From Chromatiaceae bacterium (GTDB taxonomy: Bacteria > Pseudomonadota > Gammaproteobacteria > Chromatiales > Chromatiaceae): a stretch of 53,444 bases of DNA. The notes under the pieces are model-generated. The model worked only from the letters and a program-made list of their open reading frames with translations. It did not search any database and was not told where the DNA came from. The DNA is taken from NCBI GenBank assembly GCA_022340805.1, contig JAJDNF010000009.1, forward strand, positions 1-53,444. Direction: 5' to 3'. Numbering within the stretch: position 1 is the first letter of the stretch; the number at the start of each line of letters is the position of its first letter. The position numbers and the translations under genes are program-made. This document shows, one piece after another, positions 10,358 to 22,017 of the stretch.

Positions 10358-10491
10358 TGGCCTAGTTCAAGTCAGTTAGTGGATCCAGCGGGACTGCCGG
10401 GGCGAATTGCGCCTCGCCGCCGATCCGGTCCAGTCCGTGCAAACGATGCCCGCTGTGCTCGGCGCCTTGCCACGTTGCCCGCTTCCGCTGT

Positions 10492-11757
10492 TCACACCAT
10501 GCACTTCTTGTGGTCGATGTGATACTGGAATTCTTCACGGAAGTGCTTGATGAATCCGGCCACGGGCATTGCTGCGGCGTCTCCCAGTGCGCAGATCGTG
10601 CGTCCCATGATTTTCTTGGCAACATCGTCGAGCAGATCCAGATCCTCCTGGCGCCCCTTGCCGTTCTCGATGCGGTGCACGACCCGATACATCCAGCCGG
10701 TTCCTTCACGGCAGGGAGTGCACTGGCCGCAGGATTCTTCGAAATAGAAATACGAAATGCGATCGAGGACCTTGACCATGCAGTTGGTGTCGTCCATCAC
10801 GATCACCGCGCCGGAGCCGAGCATCGAGCCCGCCTTCGCGATACTGTCGTAGTCCATGTTCAGATCCATCATCACGTTGCCCGGCAGCACCGGCGCCGAG
10901 GAGCCGCCCGGGATGACCGCCTTGCACGGGCGCCCGTCACGCATACCGCCGGCCATCTCCAGCAGTTCGGCAAATGGCGTCCCCATCGGGATCTCATAGT
11001 TGCCGGGACGCACCACGTTGCCCGATATCGAGAACAGCTTCGGCCCACCGCTGTTGGCCACGCCGATCTCGCGGAACCAGTCGGCACCCTGGCGGATGAT
11101 GTCGGGCACGGAGGCCAGTGTCTCGGTGTTGTTGATCACGGTTGGACGGCCATACAGGCCGAACATCGCCGGGAACGGCGGCTTGAAGCGCGGCTGGCCC
11201 TTCTTGCCTTCGATCGATTCGAGCAGCGCCGTCTCTTCGCCGCAGATGTAGGCACCGGCGCCTAGGTGGGTGTGGATATCGAAATCGAAACCCGAGCCGA
11301 GGATGTTCTCGCCCAGCAGACCGGCCGCGCGCGCCTCGGCCAGTGCCTCTTCGAAGCGTTCGTACGGCTCCCAAAACTCGCCGCGGATATAGTTGTAACC
11401 GGCGACCCCACCGATCGCGTATCCGCAGATGATCATGCCCTCGATCAGCGCGTGCGGGTTGTAGCGCAGGATGTCGCGGTCTTTGAAGGTACCCGGTTCG
11501 CCCTCGTCGGAATTGCAGACCACGTACCTGTCGCCGGGCGCGGTGCGATTGATGAAGCTCCACTTGAGCCCGGTCGGAAACCCGGCACCACCGCGCCCGC
11601 GCAGGCCCGACTGCTTGACAGTCTCGATGATGTCTTCCTGCGCGACCTTTTCAGCGAGGATCTTTTTCAACGCCTCGTAGCCACCTTCAGACTGGTAGGT
11701 CTCGAGCCGCCATGGGCGATCCTTGTGCAGCGTGCGGAAGCAGACTTCGTTCGCCAT
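10492..11757 (-). CDS. nuoF: NADH-quinone oxidoreductase subunit F (NADH/FMN, N3)
   Basis: Flavoprotein that oxidises NADH, 421 aa. The NADH/FMN site motifs are [16 protein letters not shown] (residues 51-66) and [20 protein letters not shown] (165-184). The [4Fe-4S] cluster N3 is held by C343, C346, C349 ([12 protein letters not shown]) and C389 (TICALGD). The gene begins four bases after nuoE. The C-terminus ends HHKKCMV-like, the common family ending. Confidence 0.98.
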   Translation of the reverse strand: MANEVCFRTLHKDRPWRLETYQSEGGYEALKKILAEKVAQEDIIETVKQSGLRGRGGAGFPTGLKWSFINRTAPGDRYVVCNSDEGEPGTFKDRDILRYNPHALIEGMIICGYAIGGVAGYNYIRGEFWEPYERFEEALAEARAAGLLGENILGSGFDFDIHTHLGAGAYICGEETALLESIEGKKGQPRFKPPFPAMFGLYGRPTVINNTETLASVPDIIRQGADWFREIGVANSGGPKLFSISGNVVRPGNYEIPMGTPFAELLEMAGGMRDGRPCKAVIPGGSSAPVLPGNVMMDLNMDYDSIAKAGSMLGSGAVIVMDDTNCMVKVLDRISYFYFEESCGQCTPCREGTGWMYRVVHRIENGKGRQEDLDLLDDVAKKIMGRTICALGDAAAMPVAGFIKHFREEFQYHIDHKKCMV

Positions 11758-11761
11758 CGGC

Positions 11762-12292
11762 TTACTCCAGACCGTCCAGGATCTGGTCGACCAGTTCCGG
11801 GGTCAGGTTTTCGTAATAGGTATGCCCGATCTGCATCATCGGGGCGCCCCCACAGGCACCCAGGCACTCGACTTCCTTCAGGCTGAACCTGCCGTCCGGC
11901 GTGACCTGGCCGAAACCGATGCCGAGGCGGTTGCCGAGGTGCTCGAGGATGCCATCGGAGCCATTCACCATGCAGGATACGTTGGTACACAGGCAGATCT
12001 TGTGGCGACCGACCGGCTTGTGCTCGTACATCGAATAGAAGGTCGCGACCTCGTAGACCGCGATCGCCGGCATATCCAGGTAATCGGCCACCTGGTCCAT
12101 CAACTCGCGGGTCAGATGACCGCCGTTCATATCCTGGACGTACATCAACGCGGCCATGCACGCGGACTGCTGCCAGCCTTCCGGGTATTTGGCAATCCAG
12201 GCGTCGATCTGCCCGCGGACTTCAGGCGTGAACAGGGACTCCTTGTCTTCGCACCTGCTGACCCGCAGCATCGGTTCACTGCGCATGCTCAT
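11762..12292 (-). CDS. nuoE: NADH-quinone oxidoreductase subunit E ([2Fe-2S] N1a)
   Basis: Thioredoxin-like 24-kDa-type subunit, 176 aa from ATG 12292. Cluster N1a ligands are C102, C107 (CTNVSC) and C143, C147 (CLGAC). The start at 12292 is preferred over the in-frame ATG at 12307 because GGGGA lies six bases upstream and the ATG overlaps by four bases (ATGA) the stop of the small upstream reading frame at 12289-12438. The N-terminal helical bundle ([18 protein letters not shown]) is normal for the family. Confidence 0.97.
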   Translation of the reverse strand: MSMRSEPMLRVSRCEDKESLFTPEVRGQIDAWIAKYPEGWQQSACMAALMYVQDMNGGHLTRELMDQVADYLDMPAIAVYEVATFYSMYEHKPVGRHKICLCTNVSCMVNGSDGILEHLGNRLGIGFGQVTPDGRFSLKEVECLGACGGAPMMQIGHTYYENLTPELVDQILDGLE

Positions 12293-12438
12293 ATCAATTC
12301 CCCACAAACCGCGATCTCGGCTTCACGGCATCGCGGGCGTCGTTCGAGCAGCCCCTGCGGTGCGCCGACACGCGCGCGGCGCACAACTGCGCGCGATGCG
12401 GTGATGGCATCTTGAACGCGGCTTGCATCTTCATTCAT
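12289..12438 (-). CDS. Unrecognised 49-aa ORF between nuoD and nuoE
   Basis: An ATG at 12438 overlaps the nuoD stop by four bases (ATGA) and the frame ends in TGA at 12289, overlapping the nuoE ATG by four bases. GGGGA stands nine bases before the start. The product ([19 protein letters not shown]..., ending EIAVCGELI) is hydrophilic, arginine-rich, with two cysteines and no membrane segment; a short helix near residues 4-22 is likely. I do not recognise it as a known complex I subunit. The double coupling argues for translation: without this frame nuoE would lie 142 bases after nuoD in an otherwise tight operon. It could be an accessory or assembly peptide, or simply a translational bridge that keeps ribosomes moving into nuoE. 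Confidence 0.6.
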   Translation of the reverse strand: MNEDASRVQDAITASRAVVRRARVGAPQGLLERRPRCREAEIAVCGELI

Positions 12439-13688
12439 CGGTCGATTTCCCCGAACACGATATCCATGGTGCCAATAATTGCGACCACGTCGGCCAGCAT
12501 ATGGCCGCGCGCCATTTCGTCCATGGCGGCCAGGTGCGGGAAGCCCGGCGCACGGATCTTCAGGCGGTATGGCTTGTTGGCGCCATCCGAGACGATATAG
12601 CAGCCGAACTCGCCTTTTGGCGCCTCGACCGCGGCATACACCTCGCCCGGAGGCGGGCAGTAACCCTCGGTAAACAGCTTGAAGTGGTGGATCAACGCCT
12701 CCATGTCGTCCTTCATATCGGCGCGCTTGGGCGGGCTGACCTTGTGGTCGCCGATCATGACCGGTCCGGGATTGGCACGCAGCCAATGCACACACTGCTT
12801 GATGATGCGCGCCGACTGGCGGAATTCCTCTACGCGCACCAGGTATCGATCGTAGCAGTCACCGTTGGTGCCGATCGGGATGTCGAAGTCGACCTGGTCA
12901 TAGGCCGCGTAGGGCTGTTTCTTGCGCAGATCCCAGGCGATACCAGAACCGCGCAGCATCGGACCGGTGAAGCCCAGCTGCAGCGCGCGCTCGGGCGTCA
13001 CCACGCCGATCCCGACGGTGCGCTGCTTCCAGATGCGATTGTCCGTGAGCAGGGTCTCGTACTCGTCCACGAGCGCCGGGAATCGATCGACGAAGTCCTC
13101 GATGAAATCCAGCAGCGAGCCTTCGCGCGTCGCATTGCGCCGCTTGGCCTCGGCAGTGCTGGCGAACTGCGCGGTGTCGTAGCGCGGCATCTGCTCGGGC
13201 AGATCGCGGTATACGCCGCCGGGGCGGTAATACGTGGCGTGCATGCGCGCGCCCGAGACCGCCTCATAGCAGTCCATCAGGTCTTCACGCTCACGGAAGC
13301 AGTACAGGAACATGGTCATCGCACCGACGTCGAGCGCGTGCGTGCCCAACCACATCAGGTGGTTGAGGATGCGCGTGATCTCATCGAACATGGTGCGGAT
13401 GTATTGCGCCCGCTCCGGGGCCTCGATGCCCAGCAACTTCTCGATGGCGCGCACGTAACCGTGCTCACTGCACATCATCGAGACATAGTCGAGGCGGTCC
13501 ATGTAACCGATCGACTGGTTGTAGGGCTTGCTCTCGGCCAGCTTTTCGGTGCCCCGATGCAGCAATCCCACGTGCGGATCGGCGCGCTCGATCACCTCGC
13601 CGTCCATCTCCAGTACCAGGCGAAGAACGCCATGCGCTGCGGGGTGCTGCGGACCGAAGTTCAGCGTGTAGTTTCTGATTTCCGCCAT
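12435..13688 (-). CDS. nuoD: NADH-quinone oxidoreductase subunit D (49 kDa)
   Basis: Core subunit of the quinone-reducing module, 417 aa, related to [NiFe]-hydrogenase large subunits but without metal-binding cysteines. The N-terminal [22 protein letters not shown] contains the histidine of the quinone site; [18 protein letters not shown] and [17 protein letters not shown] are further signatures; the C-terminus ends DIVFGEIDR. It is a separate gene, not the nuoCD fusion of E. coli. It starts five bases after the nuoC stop. Confidence 0.98.
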   Translation of the reverse strand: MAEIRNYTLNFGPQHPAAHGVLRLVLEMDGEVIERADPHVGLLHRGTEKLAESKPYNQSIGYMDRLDYVSMMCSEHGYVRAIEKLLGIEAPERAQYIRTMFDEITRILNHLMWLGTHALDVGAMTMFLYCFREREDLMDCYEAVSGARMHATYYRPGGVYRDLPEQMPRYDTAQFASTAEAKRRNATREGSLLDFIEDFVDRFPALVDEYETLLTDNRIWKQRTVGIGVVTPERALQLGFTGPMLRGSGIAWDLRKKQPYAAYDQVDFDIPIGTNGDCYDRYLVRVEEFRQSARIIKQCVHWLRANPGPVMIGDHKVSPPKRADMKDDMEALIHHFKLFTEGYCPPPGEVYAAVEAPKGEFGCYIVSDGANKPYRLKIRAPGFPHLAAMDEMARGHMLADVVAIIGTMDIVFGEIDR

Positions 13689-13692
13689 GGCC

Positions 13693-14397
13693 TCAGTCAG
13701 CCTCCCCGGTCGGTGGCTCCGGCTTCCAGCCGGCCTCGTAGCGACTGTCCTCGCGAATAACGCGCGGCACCAGCGTGCGGGGCTCGATGCTGACCGGTTC
13801 GTAGATCACGCGCTGCTGCTCCGGGTCGTAGCGCATCTCGACCTGACCGATCAGCGGGAAATCCTTGCGGAACGGATGACCGATGAAGCCATAGTCGGTG
13901 AGGATGCGGCGCAGGTCCGGATGGCCCCTGAACATGATGCCGAACATGTCGAATGCCTCGCGCTCGAACCACAGCGCACTCGACCAGATCCCGACCACCG
14001 AGTCGACCACGGGCCGGCCAGCGTCCAGGAAGGTCTTCACCCGCAGGCGCACGTTATGCGTGACCGACAGCAGGTGATACACGACCGCGAAGCGGTTGTG
14101 CGGATCCATCTGCGGCAGATCGTGGGTCGCGGCACGTCCGAAACCGGAATTGGCCGCCTTGCTGGTGACCCATTCGGATTGCCCGTAGGTTGCATAATCG
14201 ACGCCACAGACGTCGATGCACTGCTCGAAAGCCAATGCGCGCTTCTGGCGCAACAGCGACATCACAGGCATCAGCTGGTCACGCGGGACGGTCAGCGTCA
14301 GTTCGCCGCGTGCGCGCACCCGCTGGCAGTCTTCAAAGTCCTCAAGGAGCTCTTCGAGCTTCTCCTCGAGTTCGTCCAGGCGATCTTCTGGCGTCAT
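13693..14397 (-). CDS. nuoC: NADH-quinone oxidoreductase subunit C (30 kDa)
   Basis: Peripheral-arm subunit contacting NuoD and NuoI, 234 aa. The family signature ERE(A)[20 protein letters not shown] block is present ([12 protein letters not shown], about residue 150), followed by [21 protein letters not shown] glutamate-rich N-terminal extension ([20 protein letters not shown]) precedes the conserved domain. It is an unfused NuoC, 21 bases after nuoB. Confidence 0.97.
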   Translation of the reverse strand: MTPEDRLDELEEKLEELLEDFEDCQRVRARGELTLTVPRDQLMPVMSLLRQKRALAFEQCIDVCGVDYATYGQSEWVTSKAANSGFGRAATHDLPQMDPHNRFAVVYHLLSVTHNVRLRVKTFLDAGRPVVDSVVGIWSSALWFEREAFDMFGIMFRGHPDLRRILTDYGFIGHPFRKDFPLIGQVEMRYDPEQQRVIYEPVSIEPRTLVPRVIREDSRYEAGWKPEPPTGEAD

Positions 14398-14418
14398 TGG
14401 ATCTCTGTTCCAGCGGGG

Positions 14419-14895
14419 TTAGCGGGCGATCGTGTTGGTGCGGCGTATCTTGTTCTGCAGCTGCAGAATTCCCCACAGCAGGGCCTCCGCCGTGGGCGGG
14501 CAACCCGGCACGTAGACGTCTACCGGAACGATGCGATCGCAGCCGCGCACGACCGCGTAGGAGTAGTGGTAATAGCCACCGCCGTTGGCGCAGGAACCCA
14601 TCGAGATCACCCAGCGCGGCTCGGCCATCTGGTCGTATACCTTGCGCAGCGCCGGCGCCATCTTGTTGACCAGGGTGCCGGCGACGATCATCACGTCCGA
14701 CTGGCGCGGACTGGGACGAAACACCATCCCGAAACGGTCGATGTCGTAACGCGCGGCGGCGGCATGCATCATCTCGACCGCGCAGCAGGCCAGGCCAAAC
14801 GTCATCGGCCACATCGAACCGGTACGCGCCCAGTTGATCACCCCGTCCAGCGAGGTGGTGAAGAAACCCTTTTCGAGAACGCCCTCTATTCCCAT
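14419..14895 (-). CDS. nuoB: NADH-quinone oxidoreductase subunit B (cluster N2)
   Basis: Carries the terminal [4Fe-4S] cluster N2 that reduces quinone, 158 aa. The adjacent cysteine pair C37-C38 ([10 protein letters not shown]), with C102 (SMGSCANGG) and C132 ([12 protein letters not shown]), are the four expected ligands. The ATG at 14895 lies inside the nuoA tail (10-base overlap). The frame is open further upstream but only because it shadows nuoA; the family length and the [14 protein letters not shown] start favour 14895. Confidence 0.98.
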   Translation of the reverse strand: MGIEGVLEKGFFTTSLDGVINWARTGSMWPMTFGLACCAVEMMHAAAARYDIDRFGMVFRPSPRQSDVMIVAGTLVNKMAPALRKVYDQMAEPRWVISMGSCANGGGYYHYSYAVVRGCDRIVPVDVYVPGCPPTAEALLWGILQLQNKIRRTNTIAR

Positions 14896-15242
14896 TCCAG
14901 CGCCCCCTTCTTCCACTCGTAGATGAAACCGACGACCAGAACGCCGAGAAAGATCATCATCGCCCAGAATCCCGCCATGCCGATCTGGTCGAGAACCACG
15001 GCCCAGGGGAACAGAAACGCGATCTCGAGATCGAAGATGATGAACAGGATCGCGACGAGGTAGTAGCGCACGTCGAACTTCATGCGCGAATCCTCGAAAG
15101 CCTCGAAGCCGCACTCGTAGGGCGAGTTCTTTTCACTGTCGGGCCGGTGCGGGGACAGCACGAAGCCGAGACCGATCATCGCGCCACCGACCACGGTGCC
15201 GATGACGATGAAGATCAAAACTGGCAGGTAATTTTCCAGCAT
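14886..15242 (-). CDS. nuoA: NADH-quinone oxidoreductase subunit A
   Basis: Three-helix membrane subunit at the entrance to the quinone chamber, 118 aa. The conserved loop [18 protein letters not shown] (residues about 40-57) and the second-helix sequence [16 protein letters not shown] are diagnostic. It is the first gene of the nuo operon, with GGAG about ten bases before its ATG, and lies about 65 bases downstream of the predicted transcription start. Confidence 0.98.
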   Translation of the reverse strand: MLENYLPVLIFIVIGTVVGGAMIGLGFVLSPHRPDSEKNSPYECGFEAFEDSRMKFDVRYYLVAILFIIFDLEIAFLFPWAVVLDQIGMAGFWAMMIFLGVLVVGFIYEWKKGALEWE

Positions 15243-15314
15243 GCGACGCTATCTCCCGGAGGGTCTTCCGGACATCGGTCGGTACATTCAGGACCGTATT
15301 TCGGGTGGGCCCAA

Positions 15315-15344
15315 AGCATAGCGATCGCCGACCGCCAGTGTCAA
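15315..15344 (-). promoter_or_regulatory. Promoter of the nuo operon
   Basis: On the minus strand a perfect TTGACA (15339-15344) and TATGCT (15315-15320) are 18 bases apart. The site lies between the tRNA-Leu terminator and nuoA, so nuo should be transcribed independently of the upstream secG/tRNA unit. Confidence 0.8.
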
Positions 15345-15403
15345 ATCAATGCTTGCAACTATCTCTTTGTTTCTAAAAGCTAATTATTGCTTTTGCCGGG
15401 CAT

Positions 15404-15440
15404 AAAAAAACGGTATCGCCAGCAAGCTCGCGATACCGTT
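15404..15440 (-). terminator. Rho-independent terminator after tRNA-Leu
   Basis: On the minus strand CGGTATCGC (15430-15438) pairs with GCGATACCG (15411-15419) across a ten-base loop, followed by seven Ts (15404-15410). It ends the tpiA-secG-tRNA-Leu transcript seven bases after the tRNA. Confidence 0.9.
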
Positions 15441-15446
15441 TCTGGA

Positions 15447-15531
15447 TGGTGCCGAAGGCCGGACTCGAACCGGCACGGCTTGCGCCACTACCCCCTCAAG
15501 ATAGCGTGTCTACCAATTTCACCACTTCGGC
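15447..15531 (-). tRNA. tRNA-Leu (anticodon GAG)
   Basis: An 85-base class II tRNA with a long variable arm and encoded CCA (15447-15449). The anticodon arm reads CTATC TTGAGGG GGTAG, giving GAG. The D-arm GGTGAAATTGGTAGAC and T-loop TTCGAGT are intact. It follows secG closely, the same linkage as E. coli secG-leuU. Confidence 0.96.
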
Positions 15532-15554
15532 TGGAACACTGTTGAAAACGCGGC

Positions 15555-15947
15555 CTATTTCTCCACCTGCGGCACATCGCTGCCGGCCGGAGCAGGAGCA
15601 ACCGCCTCGGGCACGCTCGGCAGGTCGGTCGCAGCGGGCGCGACAGGCGCCTCCGCGGGTGCCTGAACCTGGACCGCGGGCGGCTTGACGCCCTCCATCA
15701 GGGTAGCGGGCTCGTTGCTCTGCATGGCGAAATACGCCAGCGCAAGACTGGTCAAGAAGAACAATGCGGCCAGCACAGCCGTGGTACGGCTGAGGAAATT
15801 GCCCGCGCCGCGCGAACCGAACACCGTTGCCGAGGCACCGGAGCCAAATGCCGCCCCCATATCCGCACCCTTGCCATGCTGGATAAGGATCAGACCGACC
15901 AGGCCGATGGCCAGGAACAGATGCACGATGACCAATACGGATTCCAT
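15555..15947 (-). CDS. secG: Preprotein translocase subunit SecG
   Basis: Two-helix accessory subunit of the SecYEG channel, 130 aa. Helix 1 is VLVIVHLFLAIGLVGLILIQ, followed by the conserved loop HGKGADMGAAFGSGASATVFGSRGAGNFLSR-type region and helix 2 (TTAVLAALFFLTSLALAYF). The C-terminal half is a long Pro/Ala-rich tail, common in this group. ATG 15947 is chosen because GAGG lies seven bases upstream; a GTG immediately before it is an alternative. It sits between tpiA and tRNA-Leu in one transcript. Confidence 0.96.
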   Translation of the reverse strand: MESVLVIVHLFLAIGLVGLILIQHGKGADMGAAFGSGASATVFGSRGAGNFLSRTTAVLAALFFLTSLALAYFAMQSNEPATLMEGVKPPAVQVQAPAEAPVAPAATDLPSVPEAVAPAPAGSDVPQVEK

Positions 15948-15964
15948 CACATAACCTCAGATTG

Positions 15965-16720
15965 TCAGCGGTTCGCGGCTGCGCAAACGGCCAGGAAATC
16001 ATCCGCCTTCAGCGAGGCGCCACCGATCAGTCCGCCGTCGATGTCTGCCTGCGCCATCAATTCCGCGGCATTTTTCGGATTCATGCTGCCGCCGTACAGC
16101 ACCCGGACGCTATCGGCGACCACCGGGCTGCTGGCCGCCAGCCGCCCGCGAATGAAGGCATGGACCTCCTGTGCCTGCTCCGGGCTGGCAGTCTTGCCGG
16201 TACCGATCGCCCACACCGGCTCGTATGCGATCACGCCCTGGCCGACCATCTCGATCCCGCAGTGTGCAATCACCGCGTCCAACTGGCGGGCCACCACCTG
16301 CTCGGTGATCCCCTGCTCACGCTCGTCGAGAGTTTCACCGACACACAGGATCGGCACCAGACCGGCTGCACGCGCGGCCTCGAACTTCTGTGCCACCGTC
16401 GCGTCGGTCTCGCCATGATAGGCGCGGCGCTCCGAGTGGCCAATGATCGCGAAGTGACAGCCGAAATCGGTCAGCATCGGGCCGGCGATCTCGCCGGTGT
16501 ACGCACCCGAGGCATGCACCGAGACGTCCTGCCCACCCCACTTGATCGGCGTACCCTCGAGCTGCTTCTGGGTATCGGGGATGTAGATGGCAGGCGCACA
16601 AACGGCCACCTCAGCGGCCTTGACCCGGCCGATCCCGGCCTTCAATCCGGCCAACAATTCGGCGACGCTGGCCCGCGATCCGTTCATCTTCCAGTTTCCG
16701 GCCACCAATGGCTGTCGCAT
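15965..16720 (-). CDS. tpiA: Triosephosphate isomerase
   Basis: Glycolytic/gluconeogenic TIM-barrel enzyme interconverting dihydroxyacetone phosphate and glyceraldehyde-3-phosphate, 251 aa. Catalytic Lys is in GNWKMNG (residues 8-14), the electrophilic His in IIGHSERR (about 94), and the catalytic Glu in AYEPVWAIGTG (about 166); the phosphate loop GGLIGGASL is present. GGAG precedes the start by six bases. Placement directly before secG is the Pseudomonas-type order. Confidence 0.98.
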   Translation of the reverse strand: MRQPLVAGNWKMNGSRASVAELLAGLKAGIGRVKAAEVAVCAPAIYIPDTQKQLEGTPIKWGGQDVSVHASGAYTGEIAGPMLTDFGCHFAIIGHSERRAYHGETDATVAQKFEAARAAGLVPILCVGETLDEREQGITEQVVARQLDAVIAHCGIEMVGQGVIAYEPVWAIGTGKTASPEQAQEVHAFIRGRLAASSPVVADSVRVLYGGSMNPKNAAELMAQADIDGGLIGGASLKADDFLAVCAAANR

Positions 16721-16744
16721 CGCTCACTCCGCTTGAAATCAGGC

Positions 16745-16773
16745 GGCGTAGCTTAACGGCGCAGGCCCGTCAA
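16745..16773 (-). promoter_or_regulatory. Possible promoter for tpiA-secG-tRNA-Leu
   Basis: TTGACG (16768-16773) and a weak TACGCC (16745-16750) are 17 bases apart on the minus strand, in the glmM-tpiA gap. The -35 is good, the -10 poor. Confidence 0.4.
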
Positions 16774-16810
16774 ATCAATGCCGGAGCGTGTTGGTGGCCG
16801 CCACAGTCAA

Positions 16811-18157
16811 TCAACCGACCACCAGGGCGCGCACCGCCTCGGCGATCGAATTGGCCCTGGCCGCGACCAGGTCGGCCTCGCGACCCTCCACCATCACGCG
16901 GATCAACGGCTCGGTACCGGATGGCCGCAGCAGCACCCGCCCCTCATCGCCCATGTCGGACTCGACCGCGTGCACCGCATTGGTCACTGCATTGTTGGCC
17001 ATCACGTCAGCGGCACGTACGCTGCCCAGCGGCACATTGATCAGCTCCTGGGGAAACTTGTCCATCCCGTGCCGCAGCTCGCCCAGGGTCTTGCCGGTCT
17101 TGTTGATCTCCGCCAGCACCTGCAGCGCCGAGACGATGCCGTCGCCGGTGGTCGTGCGGTCGCGGCAGATGATGTGCCCGGATGGCTCGCCTCCCAGCGT
17201 CCAGCCCTGCTCGGAGAGCCGCTCGAGGATGTAGCGGTCGCCCACGCCCACCCGCTCGAAGCCAACGCCGAGCCCGCGCAGCGCGACCTCCAGGCCCAGG
17301 TTGCTCATATGGGTGCCGACGACGTTACCCACCAGCCCCCCGTTGCCCAGCCGGGAACGCGCGATGATGAACAGGATTTCGTCGCCGTCGACGATCTCGC
17401 CGGTCTCGTCCACCATGATCACGCGGTCACCGTCGCCGTCCAGCGCGATGCCGACATCGGCACCGTTCACGCGCACCGAACTGGCCAGTGCGCGCGGCTT
17501 GGTCGCACCGAAGCCGTCGTTGATGTTCAAACCGTTGGGCTCGGCGCCGATCGCGATCACCTCGGCACCGATCTCCTCGAATACGTCCGGGGCAATGTGA
17601 TACGTGGCCCCGTGCGCACAATCCACCACCACCTTGAGGCCATGAAAGTTCCATTTCGACGGGATCGTGCTCTTGCAGAATTCGATGTAGCGCCCGCGTG
17701 CGTCGTCCATGCGCTTGGCCTTGCCGAGCCGCGCAGAACTGACCGTGGTCATCGGCTTGTCCATCTCCAGCTCGATCAGCTCTTCGATACGGTCCGGCAG
17801 CTTGTTGCCATCGGCGGAGAAGAACTTGATGCCATTGTCGTCGTAGGGGTTGTGCGAGGCACTGATCACGATACCGGCACTCGCGTGCAGCGTGCGCGTC
17901 AGGTAAGCGATACCCGGCGTCGGCATCGGCCCTAGCATGCGGATATCGACCCCGGCAGCAGCGAGTCCGGCCTCGAGCGCCGCCTCGAACATGTAGCCGG
18001 AGATACGGGTATCCTTGCCGATCAGGACCTTGCCGCCCTCGCCGCCACTCAACACGCGTCCAGCGGCCCAGCCGAGCTTGAGCACGAACTCGGGATTGAT
18101 GTGTCCCTCGCCGACCCGCCCCCGGATGCCGTCGGTGCCAAAATATCTGCGCGCCAT
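16811..18157 (-). CDS. glmM: Phosphoglucosamine mutase
   Basis: Converts glucosamine-6-phosphate to glucosamine-1-phosphate for UDP-GlcNAc, hence peptidoglycan and LPS, 448 aa. The N-terminal [11 protein letters not shown], the active serine loop [17 protein letters not shown] (Ser about 102), the metal loop DGDGDR (about 242-247) and the C-terminal phosphate-binding [14 protein letters not shown] are all present. ATG 18157 has AAGGAG seven bases upstream; an earlier in-frame ATG lacks this support. The order folP-glmM is conserved across gammaproteobacteria. Confidence 0.98.
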   Translation of the reverse strand: MARRYFGTDGIRGRVGEGHINPEFVLKLGWAAGRVLSGGEGGKVLIGKDTRISGYMFEAALEAGLAAAGVDIRMLGPMPTPGIAYLTRTLHASAGIVISASHNPYDDNGIKFFSADGNKLPDRIEELIELEMDKPMTTVSSARLGKAKRMDDARGRYIEFCKSTIPSKWNFHGLKVVVDCAHGATYHIAPDVFEEIGAEVIAIGAEPNGLNINDGFGATKPRALASSVRVNGADVGIALDGDGDRVIMVDETGEIVDGDEILFIIARSRLGNGGLVGNVVGTHMSNLGLEVALRGLGVGFERVGVGDRYILERLSEQGWTLGGEPSGHIICRDRTTTGDGIVSALQVLAEINKTGKTLGELRHGMDKFPQELINVPLGSVRAADVMANNAVTNAVHAVESDMGDEGRVLLRPSGTEPLIRVMVEGREADLVAARANSIAEAVRALVVG

Positions 18158-18315
18158 TTCCTTACTCCTTAAAACCGCGCCCGGGCACTGCCGCAAATGC
18201 GTGCCGGCTCCACGCTGTTGCGCAGATGGCGCCGGTGACAGATTCGGCGAGTGCCTTCGGCGGCCGTTCCGCGCGCCGCCAGCACTTGTGTCAGTTACTC
18301 AAAAACCCAAAAAAA

Positions 18316-19143
18316 TCAGACCGCGACGACCGCCTGCCACAACTTCAAGGCATCTACCGTGGCCGCCACGTCATGCACACGGACGATCTGCGCACCGCGC
18401 TCGACCGCCATCACCGCTGCCGCAACGCTCGCCGCAACGCGCTGTTCCACCGGTCTGCCGGTCAGCATGCCGAGCATCGATTTGCGCGAGATCCCGACCA
18501 GCACCGGCAGACCGAGACGACTGAACTCATGCAGGTCGCGCAGCAGCACGAGATTGTGCTCCAGGGCCTTGCCGAAACCAAACCCCGGATCGACCAAGAG
18601 GCGCTCGCGGGCAATCCCGCCGGCCTCGCAGGAGGCCACGCGCTCACCCAAGTATTCAATGATATCGGCAACAACGTTGCCGTATTTAGGCGCCGCCTGC
18701 ATTGACCGCGGATCACCCCGCATGTGCATCAGACATACCGGCACACCGGCTGCTGCCGCGACCTCGATCGCACCAGGCGCACGCAGGGCCGAGACATCAT
18801 TGATCATGCCCGCACCGGCGGCAACTGCCGCCTGCATCAATCCGGGCTTGCTGGTGTCGATGGAGATGGGCACGTCGAACGCCGCGCGCAGCCGCTCGAT
18901 TACCGGCAGCACCCTGGCAATCTCCTCATCCAGACTGACCGCCGCCGCGCCTGGGCGGGTCGACTCGCCGCCGACATCGAGGACGTCGGCGCCCTCGAGC
19001 ACCATCCGCTCGGCCTGAGCCAGCGCATCGTCAGGCGCGGCGAAGCGGCCACCATCGGAGAACGAATCGGGCGTGACGTTGAGGATACCCATCACGCGCG
19101 GGCGCGACAGGTCGAGAAGTCTACCGGCGCAGTCCAGGATCAT
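18316..19143 (-). CDS. folP: Dihydropteroate synthase
   Basis: Folate-pathway TIM-barrel enzyme joining p-aminobenzoate to the pterin diphosphate, 275 aa. Signatures are MGILNVTPDSFSDGG (residues about 18-32), DVGGESTRPGA, and LLVDPGFGFGK. The most natural start is ATG 19143 (MILDCAGRLLDLSRPRV), but no ribosome-binding site is seen. A strong hairpin with a broken T-run lies directly before it, and TTG 19149 is an alternative start. It sits between ftsH and glmM. Confidence 0.96.
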   Translation of the reverse strand: MILDCAGRLLDLSRPRVMGILNVTPDSFSDGGRFAAPDDALAQAERMVLEGADVLDVGGESTRPGAAAVSLDEEIARVLPVIERLRAAFDVPISIDTSKPGLMQAAVAAGAGMINDVSALRAPGAIEVAAAAGVPVCLMHMRGDPRSMQAAPKYGNVVADIIEYLGERVASCEAGGIARERLLVDPGFGFGKALEHNLVLLRDLHEFSRLGLPVLVGISRKSMLGMLTGRPVEQRVAASVAAAVMAVERGAQIVRVHDVAATVDALKLWQAVVAV

Positions 19144-19144
19144 G

Positions 19145-19186
19145 CTCAAAAACGCAAAGACCGGGCGAGGTCAGCCTCGCCCGGTC
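19145..19186 (-). terminator. Terminator-like hairpin between ftsH and folP
   Basis: On the minus strand a 12-bp GC-rich inverted repeat (GACCGGGCGAGG / CCTCGCCCGGTC, 19159-19186, four-base loop) is followed by TTTGCGTTTTTG. The T-rich part reaches the folP start codon. It may terminate or attenuate ftsH transcripts ahead of folP. Confidence 0.7.
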
Positions 19187-19221
19187 CTACAAGCTGTTTC
19201 GACGCAGACGTCGGCCGCGAA

Positions 19222-21147
<1,926 letters not shown>

Positions 21148-21254
21148 GGCAGTTTCCTCATGCCTGATCGGCGTCACGTGCCCGGCAGCGACCGGATCCA
21201 AAACTTCAGCACCGCGATAAGGTGCCCGATTTTCAACATCTTTTTCGTACGCTA

Positions 21255-21875
21255 CTACGAATGATAGTTCCCGGCTACCAGATAAACCTCGCGGCTATTC
21301 GCGCGCGAGGCCTTGGGCTTGCGTGTCACGGCACGTCCGAAACGCGATTTCACCTCGCGCATCCACTGGTCAAAACCCTCGCCATGAAACACCTTGCACA
21401 CGAAGCCGCCACCCGGGCGCAGGTGCTGGACGCAGAAATCCAGCGCCAGTTCACACAGAAACATCGCCCGGGGTTGATCGACTGCGGTAACACCGCTCAC
21501 ATTGGGGGCCATGTCGGAAATAACAAGGTCAAGCTGACGGCCGTCCAGGACACCTTCGAGCAGTTGTAACGCCGCGTCCTCGCGGAAATCGCCCTGGATG
21601 AAGGTCACACCCGGCAGCGGATCCATCTCGAGGATGTCGAAGGCAATGACCTCACCCTTGGGCCCCACCAGATCGGCCGCCACCTGCGACCAGCCGCCCG
21701 GGGCCGCGCCCAGGTCGACGACCACCTGACCAGGCCTCAGAATCTGGCTTTTTTCCTGAATTTCCAACAATTTGTACGCAGCACGCGAGCGGAAGCCCTC
21801 ACGCTTGGAGCGCTTCACATACTCGTCGTTGATATGCCGCTGCATCCAGCGGTGACTGCTTTTGGATCGGGCCAT
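21255..21875 (-). CDS. rlmE: 23S rRNA (uridine-2552-2'-O)-methyltransferase
   Basis: Heat-shock-linked methyltransferase of the large ribosomal subunit (also ftsJ/rrmJ), 206 aa, standard length. The SAM-binding motif [16 protein letters not shown] (residues about 50-65) and the K-D-K-E catalytic set are recognisable: K in RSRAAYKL, D in [10 protein letters not shown] in FVCKVFHG, E in SREVYLVA. It is divergent from yhbY and first of the rlmE-ftsH pair. Confidence 0.98.
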   Translation of the reverse strand: MARSKSSHRWMQRHINDEYVKRSKREGFRSRAAYKLLEIQEKSQILRPGQVVVDLGAAPGGWSQVAADLVGPKGEVIAFDILEMDPLPGVTFIQGDFREDAALQLLEGVLDGRQLDLVISDMAPNVSGVTAVDQPRAMFLCELALDFCVQHLRPGGGFVCKVFHGEGFDQWMREVKSRFGRAVTRKPKASRANSREVYLVAGNYHS

Positions 21876-22017
21876 GGGCCATTGAATACCGATGAAAACT
21901 GCAGGTTCCTGGCGAAGTATGCCATCGCGGCCCGGTAAACTCCCTCACCGCAGCGGAATTGGTGCGCCCGGCGGCGCATATCGTTATAGTTGGCGGCCCT
22001 TTTTGCGAGCCGGTCCG

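Noticed and set aside
10358..10491. Possible small gene in the nuoF-nuoG gap
   Set aside because: One frame is open from inside nuoF to 10362 but has no start codon within the gap, and a GTG-started 33-codon frame lacks support. Unlike the nuoD-nuoE gap there are no coupled ends.
14896..15114. N-terminal extension of NuoB
   Set aside because: The upstream open frame overlaps nuoA out of frame and does not match the family N-terminus.
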